Source: Nitrosopumilus sp. (GTDB taxonomy: Archaea; Thermoproteota; Nitrososphaeria; Nitrososphaerales; Nitrosopumilaceae). From it: a DNA stretch of 43,746 nucleotides. The notes beneath the pieces were generated by a model that made no database searches, was not told the origin of the DNA, and saw nothing but the letters and a program-made list of their open reading frames with translations. The position numbers were made by a program, and so were the translations under genes. Positions 33,483-41,770 of the stretch are shown here, in pieces. Each line of letters begins with the position of its first letter. The first letter of the stretch is position 1. The stretch lies in assembly GCF_025699255.1 (NCBI RefSeq), contig NZ_JAILWA010000012.1:1-43746 (forward strand), read 5' to 3'.

Positions 33483-34346
33483 TCAACTAGCTAACGCATT
33501 TACAATATCTGTTTTTGTAATAATCCCTACTAATTTTGAATTTTTTACTACTGGAAGGCCACTAATATCATATTTGATCATTTTAGTTATTGCCTGCTTA
33601 ACTTCATCATTTTCATTGATTGTAATTGGTTTGGTGGACATGATGTCTGTGGCATGAAATGGAAAGAGATAACTCATCTGATTTGAATGCATTTCTTTTA
33701 ATCCTTTTTTGAATTTATACTCTTGAACTTCTTTAGGATCTGCAGATTCTGCAATCCATTGGGGAATTTTAGCAGGAACAAAATCTCTGAAGGTTACTAT
33801 GCCTACTGGAATTTGATTTCTTTTGATAATTACTCTTGAAATACCATATTTGATAAGCAAACTTTCAATGTGTAAGATTGGATCACTTGGGGCACTTGTT
33901 ATAACCTCTGTTTTCATAATCTTTGAAACTTTGATTGAATCTGAGCTTTTTGTTAGAAATGCCTTTACTAGATCTGTCTTTGTTACAATTCCTTGAAGTG
34001 TTTTGTTTCTGCCAAGTATGATCACTAAACTAATTCTGTGTTTTTTCATTAATTTTGCACAATCTTTGACAGAGTCTTCTTTAGTTAATGTATACAGATT
34101 TTTAGGTTTGAAATCTTTTGCTTTGACTGAATTGATTGGTTTTGTTCCTAGTTCATAGATTTTTTTTGCAATATCCTTTTCTGTAATTACTCCTATTGGA
34201 TTTTTTTTATCAATTACAATTACTCTTTTTACTTTTTTCTCTAGTATGATCTCTCTTGTTTTCAATAACGATGTGTTAGGACTAACTGTAATTGGATTAG
34301 AAATTAATTCTGATAATCCTAGATTTTGGATATTCATTACAAACAT
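33483..34346 (-). CDS. Four-CBS-domain protein
   Basis: A 287-residue protein with four CBS repeats, seen as ISNPITVSPNTS...GVITEKDIAK, then ...GIVTKTDLVKA, VITSAPSD...GIVTFRDFV, and MSTKPITINENDEVKQA...GIITKTDIVNA. Two tandem Bateman modules; probably adenosine-nucleotide sensor. Convergent with the UspA pair and divergent from the HPF-like gene. Confidence 0.9.
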   Translation of the reverse strand: MFVMNIQNLGLSELISNPITVSPNTSLLKTREIILEKKVKRVIVIDKKNPIGVITEKDIAKKIYELGTKPINSVKAKDFKPKNLYTLTKEDSVKDCAKLMKKHRISLVIILGRNKTLQGIVTKTDLVKAFLTKSSDSIKVSKIMKTEVITSAPSDPILHIESLLIKYGISRVIIKRNQIPVGIVTFRDFVPAKIPQWIAESADPKEVQEYKFKKGLKEMHSNQMSYLFPFHATDIMSTKPITINENDEVKQAITKMIKYDISGLPVVKNSKLVGIITKTDIVNALAS

Positions 34347-34448
34347 TTCTAACTATTTGATAAATATATCATTAACAATATCAATTTTGAAAATCATAGT
34401 TGGTAATTGTTATGCTGACTTTTTAATTCTGTGGTATTTTATTGAATT

Positions 34449-34790
34449 ATGACTAATTTGGTTCCCGTGTATGTTATTGGACTATCTACTGATGAACCTG
34501 CAAATGAAGTTCTCTCATCAAAATTTTCTGGTTCTTTGGAAAAAGTTAAACAAGTATTGCCTGATATTATTGAAGCAAAAATTTCTGTAAAATCTCAAAA
34601 TACTGAGGGTACTAGAACACATTATGATGTTACTGCTACTGTTCTAACATCTAAAAACCAGTTAATCTATACTGATTCTGATTGGGACATTTTAAAAATT
34701 GCCGATAATTTATGTAGAAAACTAGAAGGTGAATTATCCAAACATGATGATAAGCGTCAACGAGAAAGTATTCGTAAGAGGGAGATTTAA
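34449..34790 (+). CDS. HPF/RaiA-like ribosome-associated protein
   Basis: A 113-residue protein with the layout of the ribosome hibernation factor N-terminal domain: SLEKVKQVLPDIIEAKISVKSQ, then THYDVTATVLTSKNQLIYTDSDWDILKIADNLCRKLEGELSKHDDK and a basic tail KRQRESIRKREI. In bacteria this domain blocks the tRNA sites of resting ribosomes. Its place among UspA and CBS genes fits a stationary-phase or energy-limitation role. Family call is by pattern only. Confidence 0.65.
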   Translation: MTNLVPVYVIGLSTDEPANEVLSSKFSGSLEKVKQVLPDIIEAKISVKSQNTEGTRTHYDVTATVLTSKNQLIYTDSDWDILKIADNLCRKLEGELSKHDDKRQRESIRKREI

Positions 34791-34792
34791 CC

Positions 34793-35224
34793 TTGTTTCA
34801 AAATATTCTTGTTCCATTTGATCTTTCAAATCAATCTACTAGGGCATTTAAAGTCGCATTGGATATTGCTAAAAATTATAATTCTAAAGTTACTTTACTA
34901 ACTTGTATTGAAGGTGATGCCTGGCATCACAAATACTATGATGCCCGTGCAGATGCAGAACTAATTAAAAAACAGAAAAAAGTTTCTAAAAAATATCTTG
35001 AAAAATTAGAAATGTCTGCAAAGAAAAACAACGTTTCTATCAAATCACAAATAATTGCATCCAAATCTGTTGTAAATGATATTGTAAATTTTGCAAAATC
35101 TCGTAAACATGATTTGATTGTAATTGGTTCTCATGGCCGAACTGGTTTTGATAAATTACTTTTAGGAAGTGTTGCTAATGGTGTTTCCCAAAAAACTAAA
35201 TGCCCTGTACTGATAGTCAAATAG
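34793..35224 (+). CDS. Universal stress protein UspA family, copy 3
   Basis: A 143-residue UspA-fold protein starting at TTG 34793, two bases after the HPF-like stop: NILVPFDLSNQSTRAFKVAL and GSHGRTGFDKLLLGS. Clearly co-transcribed with the HPF-like gene and probably with malate dehydrogenase 15 bp downstream. Confidence 0.91.
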   Translation: MFQNILVPFDLSNQSTRAFKVALDIAKNYNSKVTLLTCIEGDAWHHKYYDARADAELIKKQKKVSKKYLEKLEMSAKKNNVSIKSQIIASKSVVNDIVNFAKSRKHDLIVIGSHGRTGFDKLLLGSVANGVSQKTKCPVLIVK

Positions 35225-35239
35225 AGGAAATATTGCATT

Positions 35240-36142
35240 TTGATCTCCATTGTTGGTAGCGGAAGAGTTGGCTCTTCAATTGCATTTCTTTGTGTATCTC
35301 ATGGACTAGATGATGTTTTGCTTGTAAATAGAGATAGGAAAAAGGCAATTGGTGAAGCATTAGATATTGCAAGTGCTATCCCTGCAAACTCTAAATTCTC
35401 TATCAGTGGAACTGATGATTATTCCCGATTATCTGGTTCTAATGTTGTAGTGATTGCTGCAAGTGTTAGTATGTACAAAAAAGCCCGAACTGAAAATATA
35501 GATGCACAAGTAAAAATGATTAAAGAAATTGCACAACAAATTAAGAAGTATTGCCCTTCTGCAATAGTTCTAATTGTTTCAAACCCTCTTGATGTTTTAA
35601 CATATTTCTTCCAAAAAGAAACTAATTTTGATAGATTCAAGGTGATTGGCATTGCATCTAGCTTAGATTCTAGTAGATTCCGCTATTACATATCTGAAAC
35701 ATTATCTGTTCCCCAATCTTCAATCTCAAATGCAATTGTCTTAGGTGAGCATGGTGATTCGATGGTACCTGTTTTTTCTGGAGTAAAAGTTGGCGGTAAT
35801 CCTCTTTTCTCTATGATTGATACACGTGATGTAATTACAGAAAATGTTCGAAATTATTGGAAAAAGTTACGAAATTATAAAAGCAGATCTCAATTTGGAA
35901 TTGCCAAAAATACCTTTGACGTCATTAATTCTATTTTGCAGAAAAACAATCTTGAAATCCCCGTTTCTGTTGTTCTTAATGGTGAATATGGTGAAAGCGA
36001 TGTTGCCATGGGTGTTCCAGTAAAAATTGATCAAAATGGAATATCTGAAATACAGAAAATCAAACTTGATGACACTGAATCCTCTTCTCTAAAAAAATCG
36101 TCTGCAAAGATTAGAACTCTTATCCAATCAATTCATACTTGA
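35240..36142 (+). CDS. mdh: Malate dehydrogenase (lactate/malate family)
   Basis: A 300-residue NAD(P)-dependent enzyme of the citric acid cycle: Rossmann start ISIVGSGRVGSSIAFL, VIVLIVSNPLDVLTYFF, catalytic GEHGDSMVPVF, and the SSLDSSRFRYYI pattern. Starts at TTG. A Gln/Arg specificity residue near the active loop (AASVSMYKKARTEN) suggests malate rather than lactate, which fits an autotroph. Overlaps the convergent gene by 10 bp. Confidence 0.9.
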   Translation: MISIVGSGRVGSSIAFLCVSHGLDDVLLVNRDRKKAIGEALDIASAIPANSKFSISGTDDYSRLSGSNVVVIAASVSMYKKARTENIDAQVKMIKEIAQQIKKYCPSAIVLIVSNPLDVLTYFFQKETNFDRFKVIGIASSLDSSRFRYYISETLSVPQSSISNAIVLGEHGDSMVPVFSGVKVGGNPLFSMIDTRDVITENVRNYWKKLRNYKSRSQFGIAKNTFDVINSILQKNNLEIPVSVVLNGEYGESDVAMGVPVKIDQNGISEIQKIKLDDTESSSLKKSSAKIRTLIQSIHT

Positions 36143-36906
36143 GATGTTAATTCCTTGAATTTGATTTGATGTTTGGAACAAAATTTTTTGTTTTCTACCT
36201 GTGAATGAATCAGTTCCTTTTGCCAGTGTGCATTGTATAGTCTGCATTCTTTATCTTCACAAAATGTATCTCCTGTTTCATAATACATAATGGATTGTAA
36301 AACATATCCTTCACTAATTTCCGATATCCTTGAATCATTATAATCTAAAAATACTCCTTTGTATTTTTCTTTAATTTCTTCAGTTTTTTCTTCATTAAAA
36401 TTAGTCATCAAATCAAGATAGTATTTTTTTGGTTTTGCAGGAGCTTCAATCATCCCTGTAGTGGATATGATTACCGGATTTGGACCAATCCATGTTCTTG
36501 CATGGTATCTATAATCTCCTTCATCAAATGTACATGTTAACTTGTTTGTAAAAATTATTTGAAAAATATCATCTTGATTTTCGTCTACAGGAATAAACTC
36601 TTTGATGACTTTCTGAAGTTCAAATCCGTCGTACAGAATCATTTCTTTTTTGTTTGACATGTCTTTGTTTTGAATTTCCATTTGGGTTTCATATGTTGAA
36701 GGTAGGTGTGTTTTAAACGGTTTTTTTAAATCAAAAATCCTGCAACTTGCAATTTTTTCATATATTGTTTGATCGTGTTGTGCAAAGAAATTTTTTCTTA
36801 TCTCTGTTTTTACTGGAAATGTATCTGTGATGATTCTCTCTAATTTTTTTAATTGAATTTGAGGTACTGTAGGTTCATCATATAGAATAATTTTAGAAAT
36901 TTTCAC
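36133..36906 (-). CDS. Archaemetzincin-like / DUF6775-type putative metalloprotease relative
   Basis: A 257-residue protein ending with C-x4-C-x ... C in FCEDKECRLYNAHWQ and KKFCSKH, the same cysteine spacing as the C-terminal zinc site of archaemetzincins; IISTTGMIEAPAKPKKYYLDLM is its most distinctive block. The zinc-protease HExxH motif is not seen, so catalytic activity is doubtful. I recall a related family under the name DUF6775 but cannot verify it here. Confidence 0.55.
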   Translation of the reverse strand: MKISKIILYDEPTVPQIQLKKLERIITDTFPVKTEIRKNFFAQHDQTIYEKIASCRIFDLKKPFKTHLPSTYETQMEIQNKDMSNKKEMILYDGFELQKVIKEFIPVDENQDDIFQIIFTNKLTCTFDEGDYRYHARTWIGPNPVIISTTGMIEAPAKPKKYYLDLMTNFNEEKTEEIKEKYKGVFLDYNDSRISEISEGYVLQSIMYYETGDTFCEDKECRLYNAHWQKELIHSQVENKKFCSKHQIKFKELTSQV

Positions 36907-36928
36907 AAAATAACATTATTGGTATTGT

Positions 36929-37756
36929 TTATCTTTCTAACTCTTTGATTTTAGATGCTGCAATCTCAGCTGCTCTTTTACCTGAAAATAGCATTGAACC
37001 AAATGTTGGTCCCATTCTAGCTAACCCGTGGGTTTCAGTTACTGACATTCCGGCTGCAATCAAACCTGGATAAATTTCACCTGTTTTGTGAACTACATGT
37101 TCTTCTCCGTCATTTACAAACATTGGTTCCATTCCTTTCCATTCTGCAAGTCCTCTATCTACCAATCTTTTTACTGCTACAGAATCATGACCAGATGCAT
37201 CTATAATCACTTTAGCTTCAAAAGCAACTGGATCAACACATGTGATATTTCGTGGCAATGCTGAAACTGGCATCCAATTGACCACAATTCCTGCAACTCT
37301 TCCATTCTTTAGTACCAAATCATCAAATTTTGTTAATTGAAGAAATTTTACTCCTGCATCACATGCTCCTGCAATCAATTTTGAAACTGCATGTGGTCCT
37401 GGTGTCATGTATAATCCGTCTTGTACTTTTTTATATGGAACTCCTAATTCATCCCAAATTTTTTGGGCTGGTTCTCTAACTGTAACTGGATTCATCATGT
37501 ATCCTCCTAACCAATAACCTCCTCCAAGATAGTTATTTTGTTCAATGACTAGGACTTTGTATCCCATATTTGACAACTCTCTACTTGCTGTTAATCCTGC
37601 AGGTCCTGCACCAATTATGATCACGTCTGACTCTGCTCTGTCAATTAATACATCATGAAATTCATTTGCAATTGCACGAGTAATCTCAACTTCACGTACA
37701 TCGGTAAAAATTTTCTCTGATTTCTCTGCAACAGCTGCTTCTTGCATGAAAAACAT
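36929..37756 (-). CDS. thi4: Thiazole synthase Thi4 (thiamine biosynthesis)
   Basis: Makes the ADP-thiazole precursor of thiamine from NAD and glycine. The 275-residue protein has the FAD/NAD motif DVIIIGAGPAGLTASREL, EQNNYLGGGYWLGGYMMNP, and VVNWMPV. The position that is His in methanogen Thi4 and the sulfur-donating Cys in yeast Thi4 is Cys173 here (ITCVDPVAF), so it may be a suicide-type or Cys-dependent enzyme. C-terminal landmark GMSVTETHGLARMGPTFGSMLFSG agrees. Divergent from the sulfite reductase. Confidence 0.92.
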   Translation of the reverse strand: MFFMQEAAVAEKSEKIFTDVREVEITRAIANEFHDVLIDRAESDVIIIGAGPAGLTASRELSNMGYKVLVIEQNNYLGGGYWLGGYMMNPVTVREPAQKIWDELGVPYKKVQDGLYMTPGPHAVSKLIAGACDAGVKFLQLTKFDDLVLKNGRVAGIVVNWMPVSALPRNITCVDPVAFEAKVIIDASGHDSVAVKRLVDRGLAEWKGMEPMFVNDGEEHVVHKTGEIYPGLIAAGMSVTETHGLARMGPTFGSMLFSGKRAAEIAASKIKELER

Positions 37757-37854
37757 GAATTTTGTGAATAATTAATACTTTGCCTAATCTTTTTTAAAAA
37801 ATTAGGTGATACTAATTTTCCTTATTTTATTCTCTTAATGGATATAGGAAAATT

Positions 37855-39741
37855 TTGTACTCTGAAGAAATTATTTCTCCTAAAAACTCCATATATCAAA
37901 AATTTATATCCAAACTAAAAGGAATTTCTTTGTATTTGTCTAATCTAAAACAATCTATTTCTGATCCTGTAAAATCCAAAATTAATTGGGCTAGAATTGA
38001 AGAAGCTGATAATTTTGCTAAAACTGTAAAGTTATTCCGTCAAGGAAAATATGATGAAGATAGTTTTAGAAGATTTAGACTTCAACATGGTGCATATGGT
38101 ACACGAATGACTGGGGATTATGCAATGGTTAGAATAAAACTCCCTGCAGGAGAAATTTATCCCAACCAAATTGAAAAAATTTCCCAACTAAGTGAACAAT
38201 ATTCTATAGGTAGTGCTCATTTTTCTACTCGTGAAAATCTCCAACTTCATTGGGTAATTCTTGAAGATGTATCTGAAATATTCCGTGGTTTAGCTGAAGT
38301 TGGATTAACATCTAGAGAAGCATGTGGTAATTCTGTTAGAAATGTGATGTGTAGTCCTTTATCTGGTGTATGTCCTGATGAAAAATTTGATTCCACTCCT
38401 TACGCACTTGCAACTGCAAGATTCTTTTTACGAAACCCTATGGCCCAAAATTTGCCTAGAAAATTCAAATTTAATTTTACATGTTGTGAAAAACATGGAA
38501 TGGTTAGAATTGTCGATGTAGGACTAATTCCTCAGATTAGAAATATTGATGGCACTACACAAAAAGGTTTCAAAATTTTCTTAGGTGGTGGATTAGGTAA
38601 CAAATCATATGTAGGACATCAACTTGAAGACTTTACTCCTGAAGAAGATTTACTTTATACCTCTATTGCGGTAATGCGAATTTTTGATAGATTAGGTGAC
38701 AGAAAAAATCTTGCAAGAAATAGAATGCGTTATCTTGTTAATGATATGGGCTGGGAAAAATTTCAAAACCTTGTTTTCAAAGAACGAGCTATTGTTAGAG
38801 CTACTCAATCCGTAATTACTCAATTGGATGTTGATCATACTACAAACGAAGTTAAACGACCAATACGAATTTCTGATGAAAGTGGTTCTGATACAATTCC
38901 TGATGGCTATGCTAGATGGCTAAAAACAAATACTGTTAAACAAACACAACCTGATTATCGCTCTGTATTCATTACGTTGGAAGCTGGTGATATTACGTCC
39001 AGTCAACTAAATTCATTAGCTGATGTGATTCGCAATTTTTCTTCAGAAGGCAAAGCCAGATCTGGTTTTAATCAAAATGTTGCTTTACGTTACGTTCATG
39101 AAGATGATCTTCCACGCCTATATTCAAAACTGTTAGAAGTGGGATTAGCAAAATCTGGTGCTTTAACTATGACTGCTCCAATTGGTTGTTCTGGAACAAC
39201 TTCATGTAATCTTGCATTGACTAATTCTCACAGACTTGCAAAAGAAATCCAAAGAAAATTCCTTGAACTAAAACTTGATGAAGATGATGATCTTAGTGAT
39301 GCTTCAATCAAAATTAGTGGATGTCCTAATTCATGTGGACAACATGGTATTGCAACATTAGGTTTCTTTGGTGGTGGAGGTCGTGTTGGAAAAGACATGT
39401 ATGCTAATTATCAAATGTCTATTGGTGGTCGTTCTGATGGTGATACCATGTTGGGACAAACCTTACTTCGAGTTCCTGCAAAAAGAGTTATTCCTGTTAT
39501 CTTAAAGATAATTGATATTTTCAAGGAAAATAAAAAACCTGATGATACTTTGAAAACATGGATTCATAGAGTTGTTAATGGTAATGAGGACTCTAATATC
39601 AAATCCATTGGAGATATTAAAAAAATTATTGAGCCTTTGACAATTCCTCCTACTATTGAAGAAGATCCTGACTTTTACTTGGATTATGGAAGTGATACAA
39701 GCTATCATACAAAAACTGGAAAGGGTGAATGTGCTGCTTGA
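37855..39741 (+). CDS. Siroheme [4Fe-4S] sulfite/nitrite reductase
   Basis: A 628-residue assimilatory-type reductase, with two ferredoxin-like half domains. Siroheme/iron-sulfur cysteines visible: Cys445 and Cys451 (GCSGTTSC, C-x5-C) and Cys490 and Cys494 (GCPNSC, C-x3-C). Other blocks: FSTRENLQLHWV, REACGNSVRNVMCSPLSGV, and SGFNQNVALRYV. Whether it reduces sulfite to sulfide or nitrite to ammonium cannot be told from motifs; neighbours rhodanese, Thi4, TusA and cysteine synthase favour sulfite. Start is TTG 37855. The N-terminal 55 residues are unique. Confidence 0.88.
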   Translation: MYSEEIISPKNSIYQKFISKLKGISLYLSNLKQSISDPVKSKINWARIEEADNFAKTVKLFRQGKYDEDSFRRFRLQHGAYGTRMTGDYAMVRIKLPAGEIYPNQIEKISQLSEQYSIGSAHFSTRENLQLHWVILEDVSEIFRGLAEVGLTSREACGNSVRNVMCSPLSGVCPDEKFDSTPYALATARFFLRNPMAQNLPRKFKFNFTCCEKHGMVRIVDVGLIPQIRNIDGTTQKGFKIFLGGGLGNKSYVGHQLEDFTPEEDLLYTSIAVMRIFDRLGDRKNLARNRMRYLVNDMGWEKFQNLVFKERAIVRATQSVITQLDVDHTTNEVKRPIRISDESGSDTIPDGYARWLKTNTVKQTQPDYRSVFITLEAGDITSSQLNSLADVIRNFSSEGKARSGFNQNVALRYVHEDDLPRLYSKLLEVGLAKSGALTMTAPIGCSGTTSCNLALTNSHRLAKEIQRKFLELKLDEDDDLSDASIKISGCPNSCGQHGIATLGFFGGGGRVGKDMYANYQMSIGGRSDGDTMLGQTLLRVPAKRVIPVILKIIDIFKENKKPDDTLKTWIHRVVNGNEDSNIKSIGDIKKIIEPLTIPPTIEEDPDFYLDYGSDTSYHTKTGKGECAA

Positions 39742-40535
39742 CCGGCACCGATAAAATAACAACTGATGTAGATTCTTTACGTTCAGAAATTAGAGACAAA
39801 AGCATTAGAGTCATTGATGTTAGAAGGGAGGGAGATTACAAACAAGATCATATTCCTTCTGCTGTAAATTTACCCCTTGCAAATTTACTATCTGATGATA
39901 GTCCTGAAAGAGTAGTCAAACTTGTAAATTCAATGGGTATTGACGATGAAACTCCTGTGGTTGTATATGATGATACTTTTGGTGCATTAGCATCTCGAGT
40001 TGCATGGACGTTGGAATATCTTGGTCATTCAAATGTTACTTTACTTGAAACAACTTATAGTAATTGGAAATCTCTTGGACTGGAAAATGATTCAAATGTT
40101 CCTGAAATTCAGGCCAAGGAACATTCTGTGAATTTGCAATCTGATATATTAGCAACATCTGATTACTTAGAATCTGCAAAATCTAGAGATGATGTAATTT
40201 TGATTGACAATAGGGAACGACTTAATTTTCTTGAACAGCATATTCCAGGAGCTATCAGCCTTCCTTACCGTACTCTGGCATCAAATGATAAAATTTTACG
40301 CTCAAAAGAAGATATGAAAAGATTATTGGAAAATCGAGGCATTACTGGTAATTCTGAAATTATTACTTACTGTGGTAGTGTGGGTACTCTTTCTGGTCTG
40401 GCATACTATGCATTGAAATCTGCTGGGTTGCCCAACGCAAAGCTATACGTTCGTTCTTTTAAAGAATGGAAAAACCTTCAGAAACCTACTGAAAAACAAG
40501 AAGATGCTAGTTATTGGGATTTATCTGCCGAATAA
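39738..40535 (+). CDS. Two-domain rhodanese (thiosulfate sulfurtransferase-like)
   Basis: Tandem rhodanese domains. The first (VIDVRREGDYKQDHIPSAVNL, VVVYDDTFGALASRVAW) lacks the active Cys; the second (IDNRERLNFLEQHIPGAISL) has it in TYCGSVGTLSGLA. Such proteins transfer sulfane sulfur to cyanide or thiol acceptors. TTG 39738 overlaps the reductase stop as TTGA, an economical coupled start; ATG 39729 three codons earlier is possible. Confidence 0.9.
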   Translation: MTGTDKITTDVDSLRSEIRDKSIRVIDVRREGDYKQDHIPSAVNLPLANLLSDDSPERVVKLVNSMGIDDETPVVVYDDTFGALASRVAWTLEYLGHSNVTLLETTYSNWKSLGLENDSNVPEIQAKEHSVNLQSDILATSDYLESAKSRDDVILIDNRERLNFLEQHIPGAISLPYRTLASNDKILRSKEDMKRLLENRGITGNSEIITYCGSVGTLSGLAYYALKSAGLPNAKLYVRSFKEWKNLQKPTEKQEDASYWDLSAE

Positions 40536-41669
40536 TTAGGAAATTTCACTTCTGAGCTTTTTTGTGACTGTTCCTTCTATGTTGTCAAACAAAATGATCA
40601 TTTTTTCTTTGTTGTCTATTAGATAATCTACTCCTCTATCTTTTAATCTGATTTTCCATAATCTGATTTCTCTATGTTCATCAAAGAAATTTTCTATCAT
40701 TTGTTCACCTGATTTTTTTGGGTCAATGAATTCTTCAAAAATTTCAATCGTTTTATCAACATCTTCCTCATCAATTGCTTCTTTAACTGATTGTATTGCT
40801 TGACTTAACTGTTTTAAATTCTTCACTGGTTTTGGCAATGTTTTTTTGGTAATTCCAAACAATCCTTTCTTTTCTTTACCAATCTTTTCTGCAATGTTGT
40901 CTGCAAGATCATAAACTGGGATTTTACTTAAGCCATCTCGTTTTTCATTTTGAACAATTAGTCCTTTCTCTAACAATTTCTTTAATGCTGTTTCTGCATC
41001 AACTTTGTCTAGAAATGTTGTCCAAACAATAGCACCTAATGTATGGTATCCTTGCCTAATTGATTCCAACACTACTACTTCTTCAATTCTTTTGAACCCT
41101 TCTTCAATTCTTACATTCATGAAATCTTTATCTCTAATTGACTTTCTTGCATTTTTGACATCAATTTCGATTGAACGTTTTAGTGATTCTAGTGCTTCGG
41201 GAACTTGATTTAACAATGATAAGAAACAAGCTTGATTGTACCATGCCATTCCATATGTTGGATCTGATTCTATTGCTTTCTGTGATGCATCAAGTGCTTT
41301 TGCATAATTTTTTTGTTCATAATGCACCAATCCCTTAAGATTCCAAGCTTCTGGGTTTGTTACATCTATATCTAAAATTTTATCATACACTTTTAGGGCT
41401 TCTGGATATTCATCTAAGTGGAATCTCGCATATCCTAATTTCATTAATGTTTCAACATTATCTGGATCAATTCGTAATGCTTGCTCAAAAATTTCTATGG
41501 CATCTTCTAATTTCTCATCTGCCATGAGGTTGACTCCTTTTTTGAATAATTTTTTACGATTATAATCAATATCTACTAGACTACGTTCTTGTGGGATGGT
41601 TTCGGTGGATTTTGATTCTTCTGCCGTCTTCTTATTTTCCTTTGATTTTCTACCAAATGGTTTCTTCAC
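40536..41669 (-). CDS. TPR-repeat protein with C-terminal winged-helix-like part
   Basis: A 377-residue protein. A charged ~35-residue N-terminal tail precedes four TPR units (e.g. KLEDAIEIFEQALRIDPDNVE, EALKVYDKILDIDVTNPEA, KALDASQKAIESDPTYG). After them is a short helical region, TFLDKVDAETALKKLLEKGLIVQNEK (winged-helix-like), then GLFGITKKTLP and a final DEHREIRLWKIRLKDRG. Scaffold or regulatory role likely; function unknown. It is convergent with the rhodanese gene and divergent from the collagen-like gene. Confidence 0.78.
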   Translation of the reverse strand: MKKPFGRKSKENKKTAEESKSTETIPQERSLVDIDYNRKKLFKKGVNLMADEKLEDAIEIFEQALRIDPDNVETLMKLGYARFHLDEYPEALKVYDKILDIDVTNPEAWNLKGLVHYEQKNYAKALDASQKAIESDPTYGMAWYNQACFLSLLNQVPEALESLKRSIEIDVKNARKSIRDKDFMNVRIEEGFKRIEEVVVLESIRQGYHTLGAIVWTTFLDKVDAETALKKLLEKGLIVQNEKRDGLSKIPVYDLADNIAEKIGKEKKGLFGITKKTLPKPVKNLKQLSQAIQSVKEAIDEEDVDKTIEIFEEFIDPKKSGEQMIENFFDEHREIRLWKIRLKDRGVDYLIDNKEKMIILFDNIEGTVTKKLRSEIS

Positions 41670-41770
41670 AGCTCAATTATCTGTTTTATCTAGATAAATA
41701 CCAACCTTAATTGAGCCTACTACTAATCCTAAATTTCTAATAGATTCATGCGATCTAAATACAGAAATAC

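Noticed and set aside
36133-36906. Active metalloprotease
   Set aside because: No HExxH or equivalent catalytic motif is visible in the translation.
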